Notes: generated from the letters alone by a model not told the origin. A stretch of DNA of 64,000 bases from Ophiodon elongatus (GCA_016806645.1 JACSYO010000424.1:1445001-1509000); one strand, 5' to 3'; counted from the stretch's first letter, positions 10,837 through 22,254 are shown. A program made the numbers and translations.

Positions 10837-12944
10837 AGCAAATGTCTACTAGTTGCAAATTAATGTGACCAGCCCAAAAAAAGAGTGACTCTTTATTCTT
10901 TTTCTTTTTTTTTTATAGTTAGACCAAGACAGGTAAAATTCAAAAGTAATTCATAAAGAGACCCTTTTAACACTACAGGGGTCGGTCTCTCCTCAACCCT
11001 TACCCCTTCTGAATGGGGGTTAACTTCTCTTTCAAGCTCTTTTTATTTCCTCGTCACTTTTCGTGTGCACGTCTGAGCGCAACGCCATGAAGGTCTTTGA
11101 GTCCCCGTTTGTTAGGATGCATTGTGCAGAGACTACAAAGATATGCAAATAAGAGAGAGATCAGAGAGGCAGTGCGATGCAGCCAGGGGGAGAAGACCAC
11201 GGCAGCCTTACCGCCCGGCCCTTAGAATGTGGCCCATCAAACACGGGGGAGAGCCCTCCTGTTGGGTAAGAGCAACACTATTACATCTATTGTATTTACT
11301 GTCTGAAGTTGTGACTTTACAAGACAAGTAGTAAGACTGATTCTATTAATAAGGGCACTATGCACAAGGATAATAATTCACGGTGGATTATGAGAAGCAG
11401 TTTGGGAAGTGATCACTTGGTCGAACACAAAGCTCCCATTTGAATGCCTCTAACCCCGGACGGTTGCTCTCCGGCTACAGGGAGCGTGCAGTTCCCAGGC
11501 GCTGGCTCCTTCTCTCCACTCACCATTCCTCATGCACAGTCTCCGTCATGGACGCAGCGATGTGGAGTTGGCCCGCGAGGCTCCGAGCGAGAGCAAAGCG
11601 CCTGGGCAGCTGCCACCCGAAACGGACCCAGAGAAGCAAGCGGGCCACTCACACACACCGACACAAATACACAATAATACTGTACGCACATCTGTTTAGT
11701 TCATCATGACAACCATGTGACTCTTGCTGTTATGATTTTCCCAGAAATGGTTAATTAGGGTGAGATCTAATCACTGAGAGCAATGTGACTGTGTCATATG
11801 ATTATGGCCAGAGGCACACACTGAATGAACATGGACTTAGAGTCACTCTCGCTGAGGGAATGGAGTACATGCAAAGGCTTTATTAAATAAAATACATAAT
11901 GTATGATGCAGTGGTTTCTGGGTCTCTGCCACGCTTTGCCCATGAATTTGGCAAGTAACTCAAACTAAAACAAAAAAATATCTATAAAAAAAAGCCAACT
12001 TCCCCAATACACACAAATAGAGGCCTGCAGTATGTACACTCTCACTGGTAAACCTGGCCAACTGTGAGCAGCACAGCTTGGGTTTGCCCATGGAAAGAGT
12101 GGCATCATTCCATGGGTCCTAATATAAAGTGGAGACAGCGCGGCGATGTGGCCCAGTGACCAGATGGAGAGCTGGACAGAAAAAAGGCGAAAGCTGACAA
12201 AATCATCGTCAAGGGGCAACGAAGTGGGGTGTTGTCATCACACGCGTCTGCAAATCCCTCGCATTTATGATACGATGCGTAACGTGCCTTTAATAATCAG
12301 AGGAAGAAACAGCTAATAAAAGTAGGGACCATCGCGTCCAGCCGCCCGTCGTTTCCCGCCATCATTAGCGAGCACTTTATGGAAAACTTGGTTGTTTTCT
12401 TACCAGACTGGAGTTGCCAGCCTTTTTTGGAGGTTGATGTAGTTGGCTCTGAAAGCTGCAATTTCAAACACAACTCCGCTTTGCCAAATATCTCACACAC
12501 ATATTTGTCACGGGTTTGATCATTAGCGCAGAGCGGCGTGCCCGTGCCGACGTGCGGGTACCAAAAACGCTATTGGATCTGACATTTGGCAATCGTGAGC
12601 CAGTGAAGGCATGTTGTGACTCTGGGTTCCTATTCCTGACAGCTTGTTCGCCTTGATTAATGACCCTGAGGTGAAACAGAGTTCCCCCGTCCACGTCGGA
12701 GAGAACAAACTAATGAACCAGATGCATTATTTATTATTGAAAAGGCAAAGTCCAGAACAAAAGCTGAGGTTGGGGTAAGAAACCTTACCTTCTGAAAGCA
12801 GAGAGAGGGAATGCATTTTCTTCCTGCCTTCTTTATTTTGCTCGTCGACCTGAAGCCTTTGCCAAGTGGGAGAAAGGATTGTTGCAGTGCACGTGGTAAT
12901 GTGAGTATCTATGGAGATGGCAGTTCTTACACTCTAATTCAGGA

Positions 12945-13180
12945 ATCAAAGTGATAGTTGCTTATCTTGATCAGCGGTGGGCTGGCGTGCTAGCTGTGAG
13001 AGCCGCTGGAAGAGATTAGATCTTAATTGTCAGACATTACAGCGTGATGGCAACCAGAGAGACACTACTGTGCCTTGTAATAATCCTCCCTGGTGTTGAC
13101 ACTGACGTCCAAGTTAAAATAAAACTCACAGGCGCTGAGGATTGTGTCATTCCTTCTCCAGTTACGTTAATGAGAGAGGA
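12945..13180. promoter_or_regulatory. Candidate conserved non-coding segment
   Basis: Non-repetitive sequence dense in homeodomain-like words (CTTAATTGTCAG) and GATA-like words (TTATCTTGATC, AGATTAGATC) with no coding signal. The texture fits an enhancer or conserved non-coding element, but conservation cannot be judged from one sequence. Confidence 0.2.
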
Positions 13181-13599
13181 CTTATTCCTGTAATATTACA
13201 TTACTGCTGCCAAGACCTTCACCGAGCTTTGCTACAAATGTTTCAACCTTATTTTCTGCTGGAGGCAAGTTGAGATTCTGAGGCTTTTTAGGTGAAATCT
13301 GTGACTCGCTGCTGTACTACATGTTTGTTGGAAATGTTGTTGAGATCGGAATCTGTGTTTTTTGGCGTCTGTTTGACCATATAAAAATTATAGTGACCTG
13401 AGCAGCATGTACAACTTTCAGTAAGTGCAGTCTGGTTTGGTAATGTGTGGGCTGTACATAAGAAGGCGTTCCCACAGTCACACAGGGAAGCAACAGCCTT
13501 AGCTCAAAGCTACTAAACTGACTTACTGATTTATCCCTTGCTGTTATCTGTAAATGAAAACTATTCAGTTTTGACAATTATTACTCATAACGAAATCAT

Positions 13600-13945
13600 C
13601 TAAATTCAGTTCTGGTGAAAACTAGAATTACACGGACATTGACCTTGACCTTTGACCTTTGACCACCCAATCATAATCAGTTCATCCTTGAGTCCAGGTG
13701 GATGTTTGTTTCAAATTTGAAGAAAGTACCTCAAGGCTTTCCTGAGATATCACATTCACGAGAACGGACCGGACGGACGTAGGGCAAAGTGACCTTTAAC
13801 CTTTGACTACCGAATTCTAATTAGTTCACGCCTGAACGGAACAGACGGACAGACGGACAGACTGACGTATGAACGTATGGATGGACAGATGTATGGACAG
13901 ACAAACCACAAACACATCGCCGGCACGAAGGCATAGAGGAACACA
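13600..13945 (+). mobile_element. Interspersed repeat with duplicated TGACCTTTGACC unit
   Basis: Two tandem, diverged units: TTTGACCACCCAATCATAAT near 13652 and TTTGACTACCGAATTCTAAT near 13809. Each begins with TGACCT half sites. A (GACGGACA)n stretch (13837-13865) and the end CGCCGGCACGAAGGCATA follow. I recall this arrangement as a very common repeat in fish. It codes for nothing. Confidence 0.7.
13640..13664 (+). promoter_or_regulatory. Array of nuclear-receptor half sites (DR0/DR1)
   Basis: Four TGACC(T/A) half sites in a row: two with no spacer, then two more each separated by a single T. This matches the DR1 type of element used by RXR heterodimers, HNF4 and COUP-TF. It lies in a repeat unit, and a weaker second array (TGACCT, TAACCT, TGACTA) lies at 13797-13814. 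The motif match is direct; binding in vivo is inference. Confidence 0.35.
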
Positions 13946-14856
13946 TAAGCTAATCAGGCTAAAACTAGCTTAGCACAGTAGCAACTGTAAAAATCGGAGA
14001 CCAATTCCTGAGCTTTGGACCAAAAATAACCTAGATAAAATGTATTTTCTTATCCAGTTGGACAAGAAAGGTAGAAGCACAGTGCTGAGCATTGTGCTGG
14101 TGCGTATGGAACCAACAGTACAGCCTCTTTGCCTGATATCAGTTTGTGTACCAGCCTGACAATGTGAAACCCATGTTGTCCTCCTCTAAAGCTGTGGTTC
14201 CCAACTATGCAGCATTCCAGGAAAGAAAACAGTAAAGAAAGATTAGATTAGAGAAATGTCTAAACATTTGTAACACTTTTATGGAACACAAAGTGGGTTT
14301 TTGCTCTGATATACAGTAGCGATCAAGTTAGAAACAACTAAAAGAAGGAGACAAAACTCTTTTGGACACTTGAACAACCCTAAATGAAATACAATATTTC
14401 ATTTTTACTAAGACACAAAGTAAAGACAGAAAATAAGTGCTGCTGCCAAGAGGGCCTCACCCTTGATATCCCTGTTTATCTTTGTTTTTCCTTCATGTGA
14501 TAAGTCCGTCCTCTGGCCTACAAGCTGTTGTTCTTGCCATGGACATCATCCATCATGGCAGCATTCAGTAATCCCCTCACATTAATAACAGTACTTATTT
14601 ATTTAATAAGCCTTATTGGTTTGACAGCAGCAATGAAAAACATGAGCATGTGCTTGTATAAGTGTGTGTGGGTGTGTGAAACAATGGCAGAGAGCGCGAC
14701 ACTGTATGGAAGGCCATTACTGCCAGGAAAAGAAAAAAGAATACATGATAAAATAATTATCATTATTGTTATCAGAACACTCTAAGTAAGTAAGATTTAA
14801 AGTCCATATCCTGTCTATCTTTTGATTGCTAATTTTATCTTTGCATGGCGGAAATG
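13946..14856. other. Unique AT-rich DNA
   Basis: No gene or confident repeat. A GTGGTTCCCAAC word at 14193 resembles a hAT terminus but has no partner. Confidence 0.35.
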
Positions 14857-15276
14857 AGGCTTTCATAATAGAGAGATATTGTTGAATTAAGATTATTTTA
14901 ATTAGATTTAATCAATAATAATTGTTTTCTTTTCTAGGCACATATTCTTCAATTAACATTCAATTAAATTATTTTCATATGATTTAATAGTAAAATGATG
15001 AGGTACTAAATCAAAATTAGGAGATAGTTAATAAAGTCACAAGGTTTTTATGAGATTAGACGATGTTCTTTTATTAGTGGAAACTGGCATAACTCAGAGA
15101 TATTCTTTAATTAATTGGATTTAATGAATCAACATTATGAGATAGTAAGTCGAAAGCTTGATTTATCAGCTTTAAATTTGAGAGATATATAGCTTTTCAT
15201 GTTTCAATTTTTTCTTTTGTTGGAAGAGAAGGGCTTCCATAACAGAGAGACATTGTTAAATCAATACTATTATTTT
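14857..15276 (+). repeat. Diverged direct repeat pair (~45 bp), ~370 bp apart
   Basis: GGCTTTCATAATAGAGAGAT at 14857 onwards matches GGCTTCCATAACAGAGAGAC at 15232 onwards. Similarity of about 80 per cent continues through ATTGTT-AAT and TATTATTTT. The DNA between is very AT-rich and contains degenerate ATTATGAGATAGTAAGTC-like words, so the region is probably a decayed tandem-type repeat. Confidence 0.5.
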
Positions 15277-15919
15277 GGTCACCGTTGCTATCTGTTACGT
15301 TACAATCCCCTACAGGGACGTGTTCGCTGCTCAGATTTCAGACGTGACGGCATCAGTGTTGTGCTTCCCCCTGAGCCTCGGACGGATTTACAGCCACATA
15401 TTCCAAGGTTGCATTGCAAAGCAATTTCACATGAAGTGTGTTGGAGGCAAAAAATCCATCCTGATATAAATCATGTCAGAACGCACTCTCATAATGTCAA
15501 CCTCGTCTCAGCCATTGGACCCAAACAAGCCTGCTACCAGCGATGTCCCTGCACAAACACTTGAAACACTGTCACAAATATTTCTTTAGTCGTATTTACC
15601 CTGGCACAGGTCCAGGGCAGGCTTTTTTCTCCCCACATGCAAACAGGAAATACCTCCGGCACGCTCAAACTTTATCTCACCATCAGCGCGGCGCCGTTCA
15701 CTTTGCGCTGATGACAATGGAGACGCACACTAAATCCTTCAAATCTTGTCAGGAGTTTCAGCGAAGCTCATGGCGTGTGATTACAACGAGATGACGACTA
15801 CGCACGTGTGTTTCATTACGTTTCCCGGTGACGCCGGATCCGACATGGAGTCAGGAGATAAGGCAGGGATCTCTGTTGACTGCTAGCCTGGCTAATCTGC
15901 CTCGACAGCTGTGCGGTGA
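15277..15919. other. Unique DNA, no feature
   Basis: Non-repetitive. The plus frame at 15199-15564 (121 codons) has no recognisable domain and overlaps other open frames. Confidence 0.35.
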
Positions 15920-15990
15920 CACCGGGAATTAGTCGGCGCTCATGCAAATAGAGTGCATATGCTAATACTGGAGCTAATTGGTGGAGAGGG
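15920..15990 (+). promoter_or_regulatory. Candidate enhancer core: octamer and homeobox motifs
   Basis: Within 45 bp there is a perfect octamer ATGCAAAT (15942-15949), an ATATGCTAAT POU-like site (15957-15966) and a CTAATTGG homeodomain-like site (15974-15981), in otherwise unique sequence. POU and homeodomain factors bind such words. The clustering is visible; an enhancer role is inference. Confidence 0.35.
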
Positions 15991-16340
15991 GGCGGGGTTG
16001 GTGGGAGGGCTTGTCAGTTGGAAGTGAGCTGGATGGAGACGGTGGCTTCCAGCGGCCCTCGTTACGCACGTGCAGCCGACTGAGCGCTGTGGAAACACCA
16101 CCCACCTCTGACTATGCTCGTGGCATCACTGCCACTTTGGGCGGAGGAGTTGTATCTCTCCGCATACTGGTTGCCATGAATACATTGACATTTTAAATGC
16201 TAATAATACACATGATTATGAACAAACCAATGAGGCAGTGTGTTTAGCTATTTATTCATTCTACAACATGTCCACATCAATGCAAATGTACCAGAGTTAG
16301 CTAGCTAGTGAGCTAATTTTCATCTGTAGTCTTACTTACT
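15991..16340. other. Unique DNA, no feature
   Basis: A GC-rich first half, then AT-rich sequence with a TTAGCTAGCTAG word near 16298. Confidence 0.35.
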
Positions 16341-16401
16341 TATTGTAAGTCGCTTTGGATGAAAGCATGTGCTAAATGAAATGTAATGTAATGTAATGTA
16401 G
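16341..16401 (+). mobile_element. SINE/LINE 3' tail
   Basis: TGTAAGTCGCTTTGGATGAA, then GTGCTAAATGAAATG and four ATGTA units. This is the 3' tail, recalled as shared by several teleost tRNA-SINEs and their partner LINEs, ending in a short tandem repeat. The head is missing, as is usual for a 5'-truncated copy. Confidence 0.75.
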
Positions 16402-16794
16402 TCCCTGGGCAGTTTATTACAAATTAGTGGCCTAATATAATCAAGAAAATGCTTTGGCAAGCACTACAGTACAACCACTGAACAACATGTCACGATACAA
16501 TACAATACAATATAATAAAATACATGAATACATTACGGAAGTGTCAGATATGTACAAACAATTAGAGTTTCTGACGCAGTGTCAGAGATGATGGTTACTC
16601 ATGATTGCAGGTTTGGTCTGCTTTGAGCCGACTCTTTATTTTTAATGGTTAGGGTATCATGGAGGCTGGATTCTGTAAAAACTTTGCGAAAACAAAACAG
16701 GCCGGGGCTAGTTCTGGGAATTCCTGTAAATTCCTGTTTGAAAGTTATCACTTAATGTAAAACACAATTACAAGTAACATTTCAGTGAGATATA
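16402..16794. other. AT-rich spacer with (ACAAT)n
   Basis: A short (ACAAT)n run at 16497-16515 is the only feature before the next transposon. Confidence 0.4.
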
Positions 16795-16823
16795 GGGTAC
16801 ATCCCAAGTCTCTTAATTGTCAT

Positions 16824-16950
16824 TTCCTCGCTCCTCGTTCCTCGCTCCTCGCTCCTCGCTCCTCGCTTGAACAGGAGTTGTTCTGCTCCGCCATGTTGAC
16901 GGCCGTCCCAAAGCTCTTATTTCTGCTCTGAGGAGCGAGGAGCGAGGAGG
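16824..16950. repeat. Hairpin-forming TCCTCGC heptamer arrays
   Basis: Six TCCTCGC-type heptamers on the plus strand (16824-16867) face an inverted set, GAGGAGCGAGGAGCGAGG (16930-16950), across about 62 bp. The pair can fold back on itself. It is part of the left end of the transposon. Confidence 0.8.
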
Positions 16951-17550
16951 CATCTCTGAGGAGCCATGAGCGAGGAAGCACGAGAGCAGGCTTCCAGGAA
17001 GTGTTTTAGCGGTCGACACGCCCCCTCATTGTTCATCCGTTATTTGATTGGACACTGCAGCTGAGTAAAGACGGATCACAGATTAAACTCTCTATATATT
17101 TGATTTGTTTTCTGATTCACCATCTGGTTAAAATATATGTTCATTGTAGGTCTGAACAACAAAAGGACCACAAACAACTTTATTTATTTAGAAAACTATT
17201 TGTCTTTTCATCTGTTAATCCCCTCAATAACTTTTATAATGGATATAATTATGAGTATATCATTTAAGTTCAACCTGAAAAATTTAGCCTAATACATCAA
17301 TTCCAGTGGTCAAGAGAAACCATAATCATATTCTGGGTTGTTTTATAATGACGTCACAATGAGAATTGCTAAACATACAGACGCAAATAATTCATAAAAA
17401 AAACAAACGCATTCCGCCGGTAGAAATCGGTCCTGCGCGTATAAGCAGGGCACAGAACACAGTATAAATACCACGCACTGTGTATAAATACTCAATGCAG
17501 TTTGTTTAACAGGTAACAGGCTACAGAGAGAAAACATCTCTACTCTGTTA

Positions 17551-17725
17551 GTGAAGATTACTGCGTCTTTATTAGTATTAGTAAAGTGAAGATTACTGCG
17601 TCTTTATAAGTATTAGTACAGTGAAGATTACTGCGTCTTTATTAGTATTAGTACAGTGAAGGTTACTGCGTCTTTATTAGTATTAGTACAGTGAAGGTTA
17701 CTGCGTCTTTATTAGTATTAGTACA
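17551..17725 (+). repeat. Tandem array, 5 x 35 bp
   Basis: Five contiguous 35-bp units beginning GTGAAGATTACTGCGTCTTT and ending TTAGTATTAGTACA. Units differ at only one or two positions (AGATTA to AGGTTA, ATTAG to ATAAG, TAAA to TACA). There are no spacers, so this is not a CRISPR. The high similarity suggests recent expansion inside the transposon. Confidence 0.95.
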
Positions 17726-18025
17726 AAACAACGATCAAAAGTCTCTCCAGCTGTTAAAGCCGACTGACAGCTGATCCAGATGTGATCAGAAACAGCTTTA
17801 AAGGACGTCTCATTTCTCTCAAAACATATTTCCTCGTTTCCTCTCTCCTCGCATGGTTTCCTCTTGGTTTAAGTGAGGGAAACGGGGACGCAATTAAGAG
17901 ACTTGGGATGTTCCCATGGAGACTTGTTGAGTATTACAGGATATTTATGACACAACTGTTCCTAATACTAGTGAAATATAGCTCAACATGAATTATCCAA
18001 GTTACATTTCAAGGTCTCTTTTCTT

Positions 18026-18403
18026 CTGTCAATCACCTTGTAGCCCCGCCCTAAAGCATACCCTACTTTATGGTCTGTTTGACTCTAAATGGACTATAAT
18101 TTACTAAATGAACATCATGCTGTATTGAAGAAGACTTGAAACTAGAGATTGAGACATAAACTCATGTTTACAATGTTTACTGAGGGAATAAATCAAGAGA
18201 GAAGTAGAGTCATTTTCTATAGACTTCTATACAACCAGAGGAGTCGCCCCCTGGTGGCCAGGAGAGAGAATGCAGCTTTAACACATGAAGCTTTGACTTC
18301 TATACAACCAGAGGAGTCGCCCCATGGTGGTCAGTAGAGAGAATGCAGCTTTAAATCACTTCAGCATTGGCTTCACTTTTCATAACTGGAGGTCCCCGCC
18401 TGG
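18026..18403 (+). mobile_element. Repeat family A, copy 2
   Basis: It begins at CTGTCAATCACC and matches copy 1 almost base for base through GTATTGAAGAAGACTTGAAA and the duplicated TTCTATACAACCAGAGGAG segment (18227 and 18299). It continues to an end that copy 1 lacks: GCATTGGCTTCACTTTTC, then GGAGGTCCCCGCCTGG. The left third, including the minisatellite region, is missing. Confidence 0.8.
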
Positions 18404-18620
18404 TTTCATCCACACATTCTCACACTAATGTGTCAAACACTGTCGATTGGTCATGGCAACAACACCACTTAGTTAGGTTTAGGAGAATAGATGTTAACGT
18501 GACTAACGACTCAGGTGAGTCACCAGACTAACTTCACTAACGACTGAAGTGACTTGATGTTGACTTTACTAAAAATCCACCATCTGAAGTGATTAACGCA
18601 TCACATCAGTCAAATCACCA
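18404..18620 (+). repeat. Interspersed repeat fragment with ACTAACGAC units
   Basis: ACCACTTAGTTAGGTTTAGG is a phrase I recall from a common percomorph repeat. It is followed by short imperfect units (GTGACTAACGACTCAGGTGA; CTTCACTAACGACTGAAGTG). No ends were found. Confidence 0.45.
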
Positions 18621-20733
18621 CCTTTCCTACCGTACGCTTCCTATGCACAACAAGCCACCACACCTTGAAGTGAAGTTATTTTTGTGTTGCCAATCCTCCT
18701 TTTAGGTACAATAAATAAGGAACATCGATTCTCTCTTCTCTGTAGAGTTTCTGCTTTTCCCTCCCTCTCTCCTGCCCTGCCATGGAGTCAGTATTCCTCC
18801 TGATCACAGATTCTTCTCATCATAATGGCCAACCACCCTTCTGTCTGTGGTCAGTTGTTTAACACTGCTCTCTCTATATCACAGGGATCAAGCCAGCTCC
18901 TTTGCATCCCCACCATGATCTTCAGATCGTTCCCCCAGCGTCTAGCCTCCTCATTGAACTGGTTTCTTGCGTGGAGCAGTGGAGGGTACCGTGACCTGCT
19001 GTACGACGGCCCACCAGCCGCTCAGCCGATCAAAGCACAGACCTTCTTGGCACCGTCTTGCTTCCTGAGTTCACGTTTCCAGTTAACCAAACTCTTTGTA
19101 ATTAAGATGTCTGCCTGAGGGTACAGAGGACAGAATAGGAAAAAAGATATGGTCCTGGCTGGAGTTCAGTTTCCATGGGACCGCAGACATATATAAAGAC
19201 ACAAATATATGCACGCTTGTTTTATTATTCACTCGCTGACGCACTTGAGTGAAAATCAGAGAGCCCGTCGTCTACCAAAGTCTCCACCCCAGACCACACG
19301 GACCTGAATCCTCTAGAGGCCCCGGCCCCCGCACCGCTCCGACATGCTGGTTGGCCCGGCCGCAGAGCAGCGCCCGGGGTCAGAGTTCAAGTGAGAGCCG
19401 TGTTCCTGGCAGCTGAGGGCGGGGTTGACCGGCAGCGAGGAAACACCAATAGGCCGGGCTCCAACATTCACCCCTCAGGGACCGTCGGGGTCAGGGACTA
19501 CATCCAGTCTGGCTCCATCGGACATCAATGAATGCACATTGTGTGTCACCATTAGAAAAGTGATGACTCCAGGTGCATTGCATGACATCAAAATGAATGA
19601 AATGAAAAAAATAAAACAGATATTTTCACCATTTTAACATCAGCGAATATACGTTGACGTATTCTGGCACACTTTATAATTAGAGCTGCGAAACAATCCA
19701 CAGCCACAAGAGAGCAAGTGTATCAAATCAAATTCCATACTTGAAAAGCGACAGCTCGCATGTTGACACAAACACAGCAGCACCGTGAACAATTCAATTT
19801 CAATTAGCTTTCAAAGTCATCCACGTAAATTGGACAGAAACACAAACACAAGCTACAGAAACAGGAAGACAAAGAGGGAAAGCCACACCAGGACCTGGCA
19901 GCGCAACTTCTGACTGTCACATTTTAAAGGAGCACTTCTCACCTGTGGACTACTGAGGATTTGAAGGGCCACACTTGAAGTGTCCCTCTGAAGAAAAACA
20001 AAATAAAACACCTCTCCTTCTGTGTGTGTGTGCTGTGCAGGCGTTCATGTGAAAGGAGGAGGTGGTGGAGTCTGTGCTGAGCGTCCCTCTCCTCCTGAGA
20101 CATCCAGATGTATTCAGTGAGGAGTCTTTCTTCTCACTTGCTTTCTGTTCTTCCTTCTTCATTCAAAGAAGGTGTGCTGCTCGATGCTAATTATTTTGCT
20201 CCATTTATTCCTCTTTTTTGTCATTTCTTACAGTCTGACTATGGCCTCTTAACCATTGAAACCATCTTGTTGTCCTTCCTATAATTTTCAAAAAAATTAT
20301 AAGGTACTCTTAAATTCGTTTCTGGAAAGAATGATGTTATTTGTTATTACTTTATAATGGAGTACTTTCTTGTAACTTCCCTTTAATTGTTTAAGATGAA
20401 TTGATAGTATTTTGGTCAGTGGGTCCAATAACCAAGTTAAAATGTACAGGCAAGCACACAATTCAACATATATTAAGAGTAATAATAATAATACATGATT
20501 GGTGTATTTTAAAGGATACTCAAACTTACTTTAATCCATATGTTATATAAATGAAAGACAAAAAAAATGGGATTTGTGGCAACTCAAATTCAAATTCATC
20601 ATCAACATTATGGTATGCATATATCACACTCATGACTAGTAAATGTCATGGCACACATCTGATGCTTTATGAGCAACATATGTGCAAGCTTTCTGCCAGC
20701 TGTCAATATAGTCTCATTATGCCTAATATTTAA
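18621..20733. other. Unique intergenic DNA
   Basis: No gene. 19270-19500 is GC-rich with many CCGG words and short unrecognised open frames. Confidence 0.35.
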
Positions 20734-21009
20734 AGGTACAGTGCGTAGCATTTAATGGGATCTGATGTCAGTCATAGGTATATCATATTAATAAGTAGGT
20801 TTTCTTTAGTGTATAACCACCTGAAAACATAGATAGTGTTTCCGTTAGCTCAGAGTGAGCCGTGTTTATCTACATCCAGCCGTCCCGGTGTTCACCTTCT
20901 CCTGTCGCCACCCTGCTTCTCCTACACGCTCGGCACGCGGGAGACATTTTAGTTGGATGCAATCTGCAACCCCACCGCTAGATGGCGCTAAAACCTACAC
21001 ACTGCACCT
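20734..21009. mobile_element. 276-bp MITE
   Basis: The ends AGGTACAGTGCGTAGCATTT (20734-20753) and AAAACCTACACACTGCACCT (20990-21009) are inverted repeats matching at 16 of 20 positions. The segment holds GCTAGATGGCGCTA near the right end. It resembles a teleost element I recall, with an 'aaaggtacagtgtgtagg' end. A TTAA target site is possible on the left (TTTAAAGG), but the right flank has diverged. No coding capacity. Confidence 0.75.
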
Positions 21010-22205
21010 CCCCAACAGACCTCTGCACGGCCCATATCCAATGAAACAAAGCGGTGAGATGGACGACGCCCTGCCGCGTTGCTGATTTACCGCTCCAGAG
21101 TGAATGAAGACAGCCTCGAGAGGAGCCTCGTAAAGACCTGTTTCCCATCATGACGAGCACACTGCGTATCTATGCATTTTTAATGACGTAACCAGAAATA
21201 AAAATGGAACTCTAAATCCTTCAAGTCATATGTGTCATCACACATGCAAGAATTGACTCCTGAAAAGTAAATGTATCCGTTATCAAAGGGGGACTCCGAT
21301 GGAGTTGACATAAAAGAATTACATAAAAAAAAAAACTAAAAAAACATCCTAAAAATGGAATCACACATATTAGATTAAAAGTCCAGTCCATATTCAAATG
21401 AGTTCATTACAGAGTCTCAAGGCAAGTGCAGCCTTTGCACACCACACCTCGTAGAAGGTGCTTGCTAAAACTGGGGTGTAAATCTCATGGTTGGAGTGTA
21501 TTGGAGAACATATCAGGAGGCTTTCCCTGCTGCAGAAACCACGATGGCTGCAGAAACCCGGGCTGATCATGTAAATCGCTGAGTGTTTTTAGTATGTACA
21601 TATTTTAACATTTTAATCTATCTGCCAGACCAAACAGAGAGCTGACGAGGCCTTCTCCCCTCGGTGCTCTGTAGGCCAAGCCTGGTAGCATGCAGGCTGT
21701 GCCCTGTCAAAGATGAAGCATAAATAAATAATTTAATTCATTAATATTCAAGCCAGACCTCGTCTATTTCACACAACATTGTCTCAACAGTTACAAATCT
21801 GCCCCCCCCACCCCCCGCCCCCCTCCCACCCCCCCCCCATCTGAGTTCAGGTCTGTCAGTGCTCCAGCTGCAGTGGCTGCGCAAAAACTTAGCAAATTTG
21901 TCTTTATTCTGCTTCTCTGATCTCAGTGGCTCTCCCAGGGGAGCCAAAGTAGATTCTGGCTAAACAACACTTGTTTTTTTTTTTTCTTTTGTGCTTTTCA
22001 CTTCCAGCCCCAGAAAGTGTTCCATCTGCACTGGTTGTCAGGTAACTGTGCCGACACATCTGCGGCTGGTTTGGGAGCGCTGCAGCTGTGACCTCTGGTT
22101 TGATGTGCGAAAAGAAAAACATCTAATGTGGCATTCGCCATCTGCAGACGCGTGGGGGAGACGGGGAAGGGGGCGAGGGAGGGAGAGGGCGGAGGAGAGG
22201 AAGAC
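21010..22205. other. Unique DNA with a poly-C tract
   Basis: No gene. The single notable feature is the C-rich tract at 21801-21839. Confidence 0.35.
21801..21839 (-). other. G-quadruplex-prone tract (G-rich on minus strand)
   Basis: Runs of 8, 6, 6, 3 and 10 Cs separated by single bases on the plus strand, so the minus strand has five G runs with one-base loops, a pattern predicted to fold stably. Confidence 0.75.
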
Positions 22206-22243
<38 letters not shown>

Positions 22244-22254
22244 GAGAGAGAGAG
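22206..22254 (+). repeat. (GA)n microsatellite
   Basis: About 24 GA units with one CGAG interruption, preceded by a G-rich purine stretch. Confidence 0.95.

Larger units (their letters stand above)
9491..13599. other. Unique intergenic DNA, partly CpG-rich
   Basis: No gene found. 9540-9680 is locally GC-rich (GGCGGTGCGCGGGGTCGCGG) and contains an ATTGGCC word. 10813-10836 is an (AAC)n microsatellite. 12087-12095 and 12108-12116 form a 9-bp perfect inverted repeat, CCCATGGAA/TTCCATGGG. 11440-11690 is GC-rich with open frames on several phases but no recognisable protein. Confidence 0.4.
16795..17915. mobile_element. Non-autonomous inverted-repeat DNA transposon (1.12 kb)
   Basis: Terminal inverted repeats of 25 bp with one mismatch lie at 16795-16819 and 17891-17915; the shared core is CATCCCAAGTCTCTTAATTG. 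I found no clear target-site duplication: the flanks are TATA on the left and ATGG on the right, so the superfamily is unassigned. Inside are a (TCCTCGC)n array at 16824-16867, its inverted counterpart (GGAGCGA)n at 16930-16950, a five-unit 35-bp tandem array at 17551-17725, and a third TCCTCG-rich stretch near 17829. No transposase frame is present. It would depend on a partner element for mobility. Confidence 0.85.

Noticed and set aside
14186..14206. hAT-like terminus (GTGGTTCCCAAC)
   Set aside because: No matching inverted end or 8-bp duplication found nearby.
17551..17725. CRISPR array
   Set aside because: The five 35-bp units are directly contiguous with no spacers and lie in a transposon in eukaryotic DNA.
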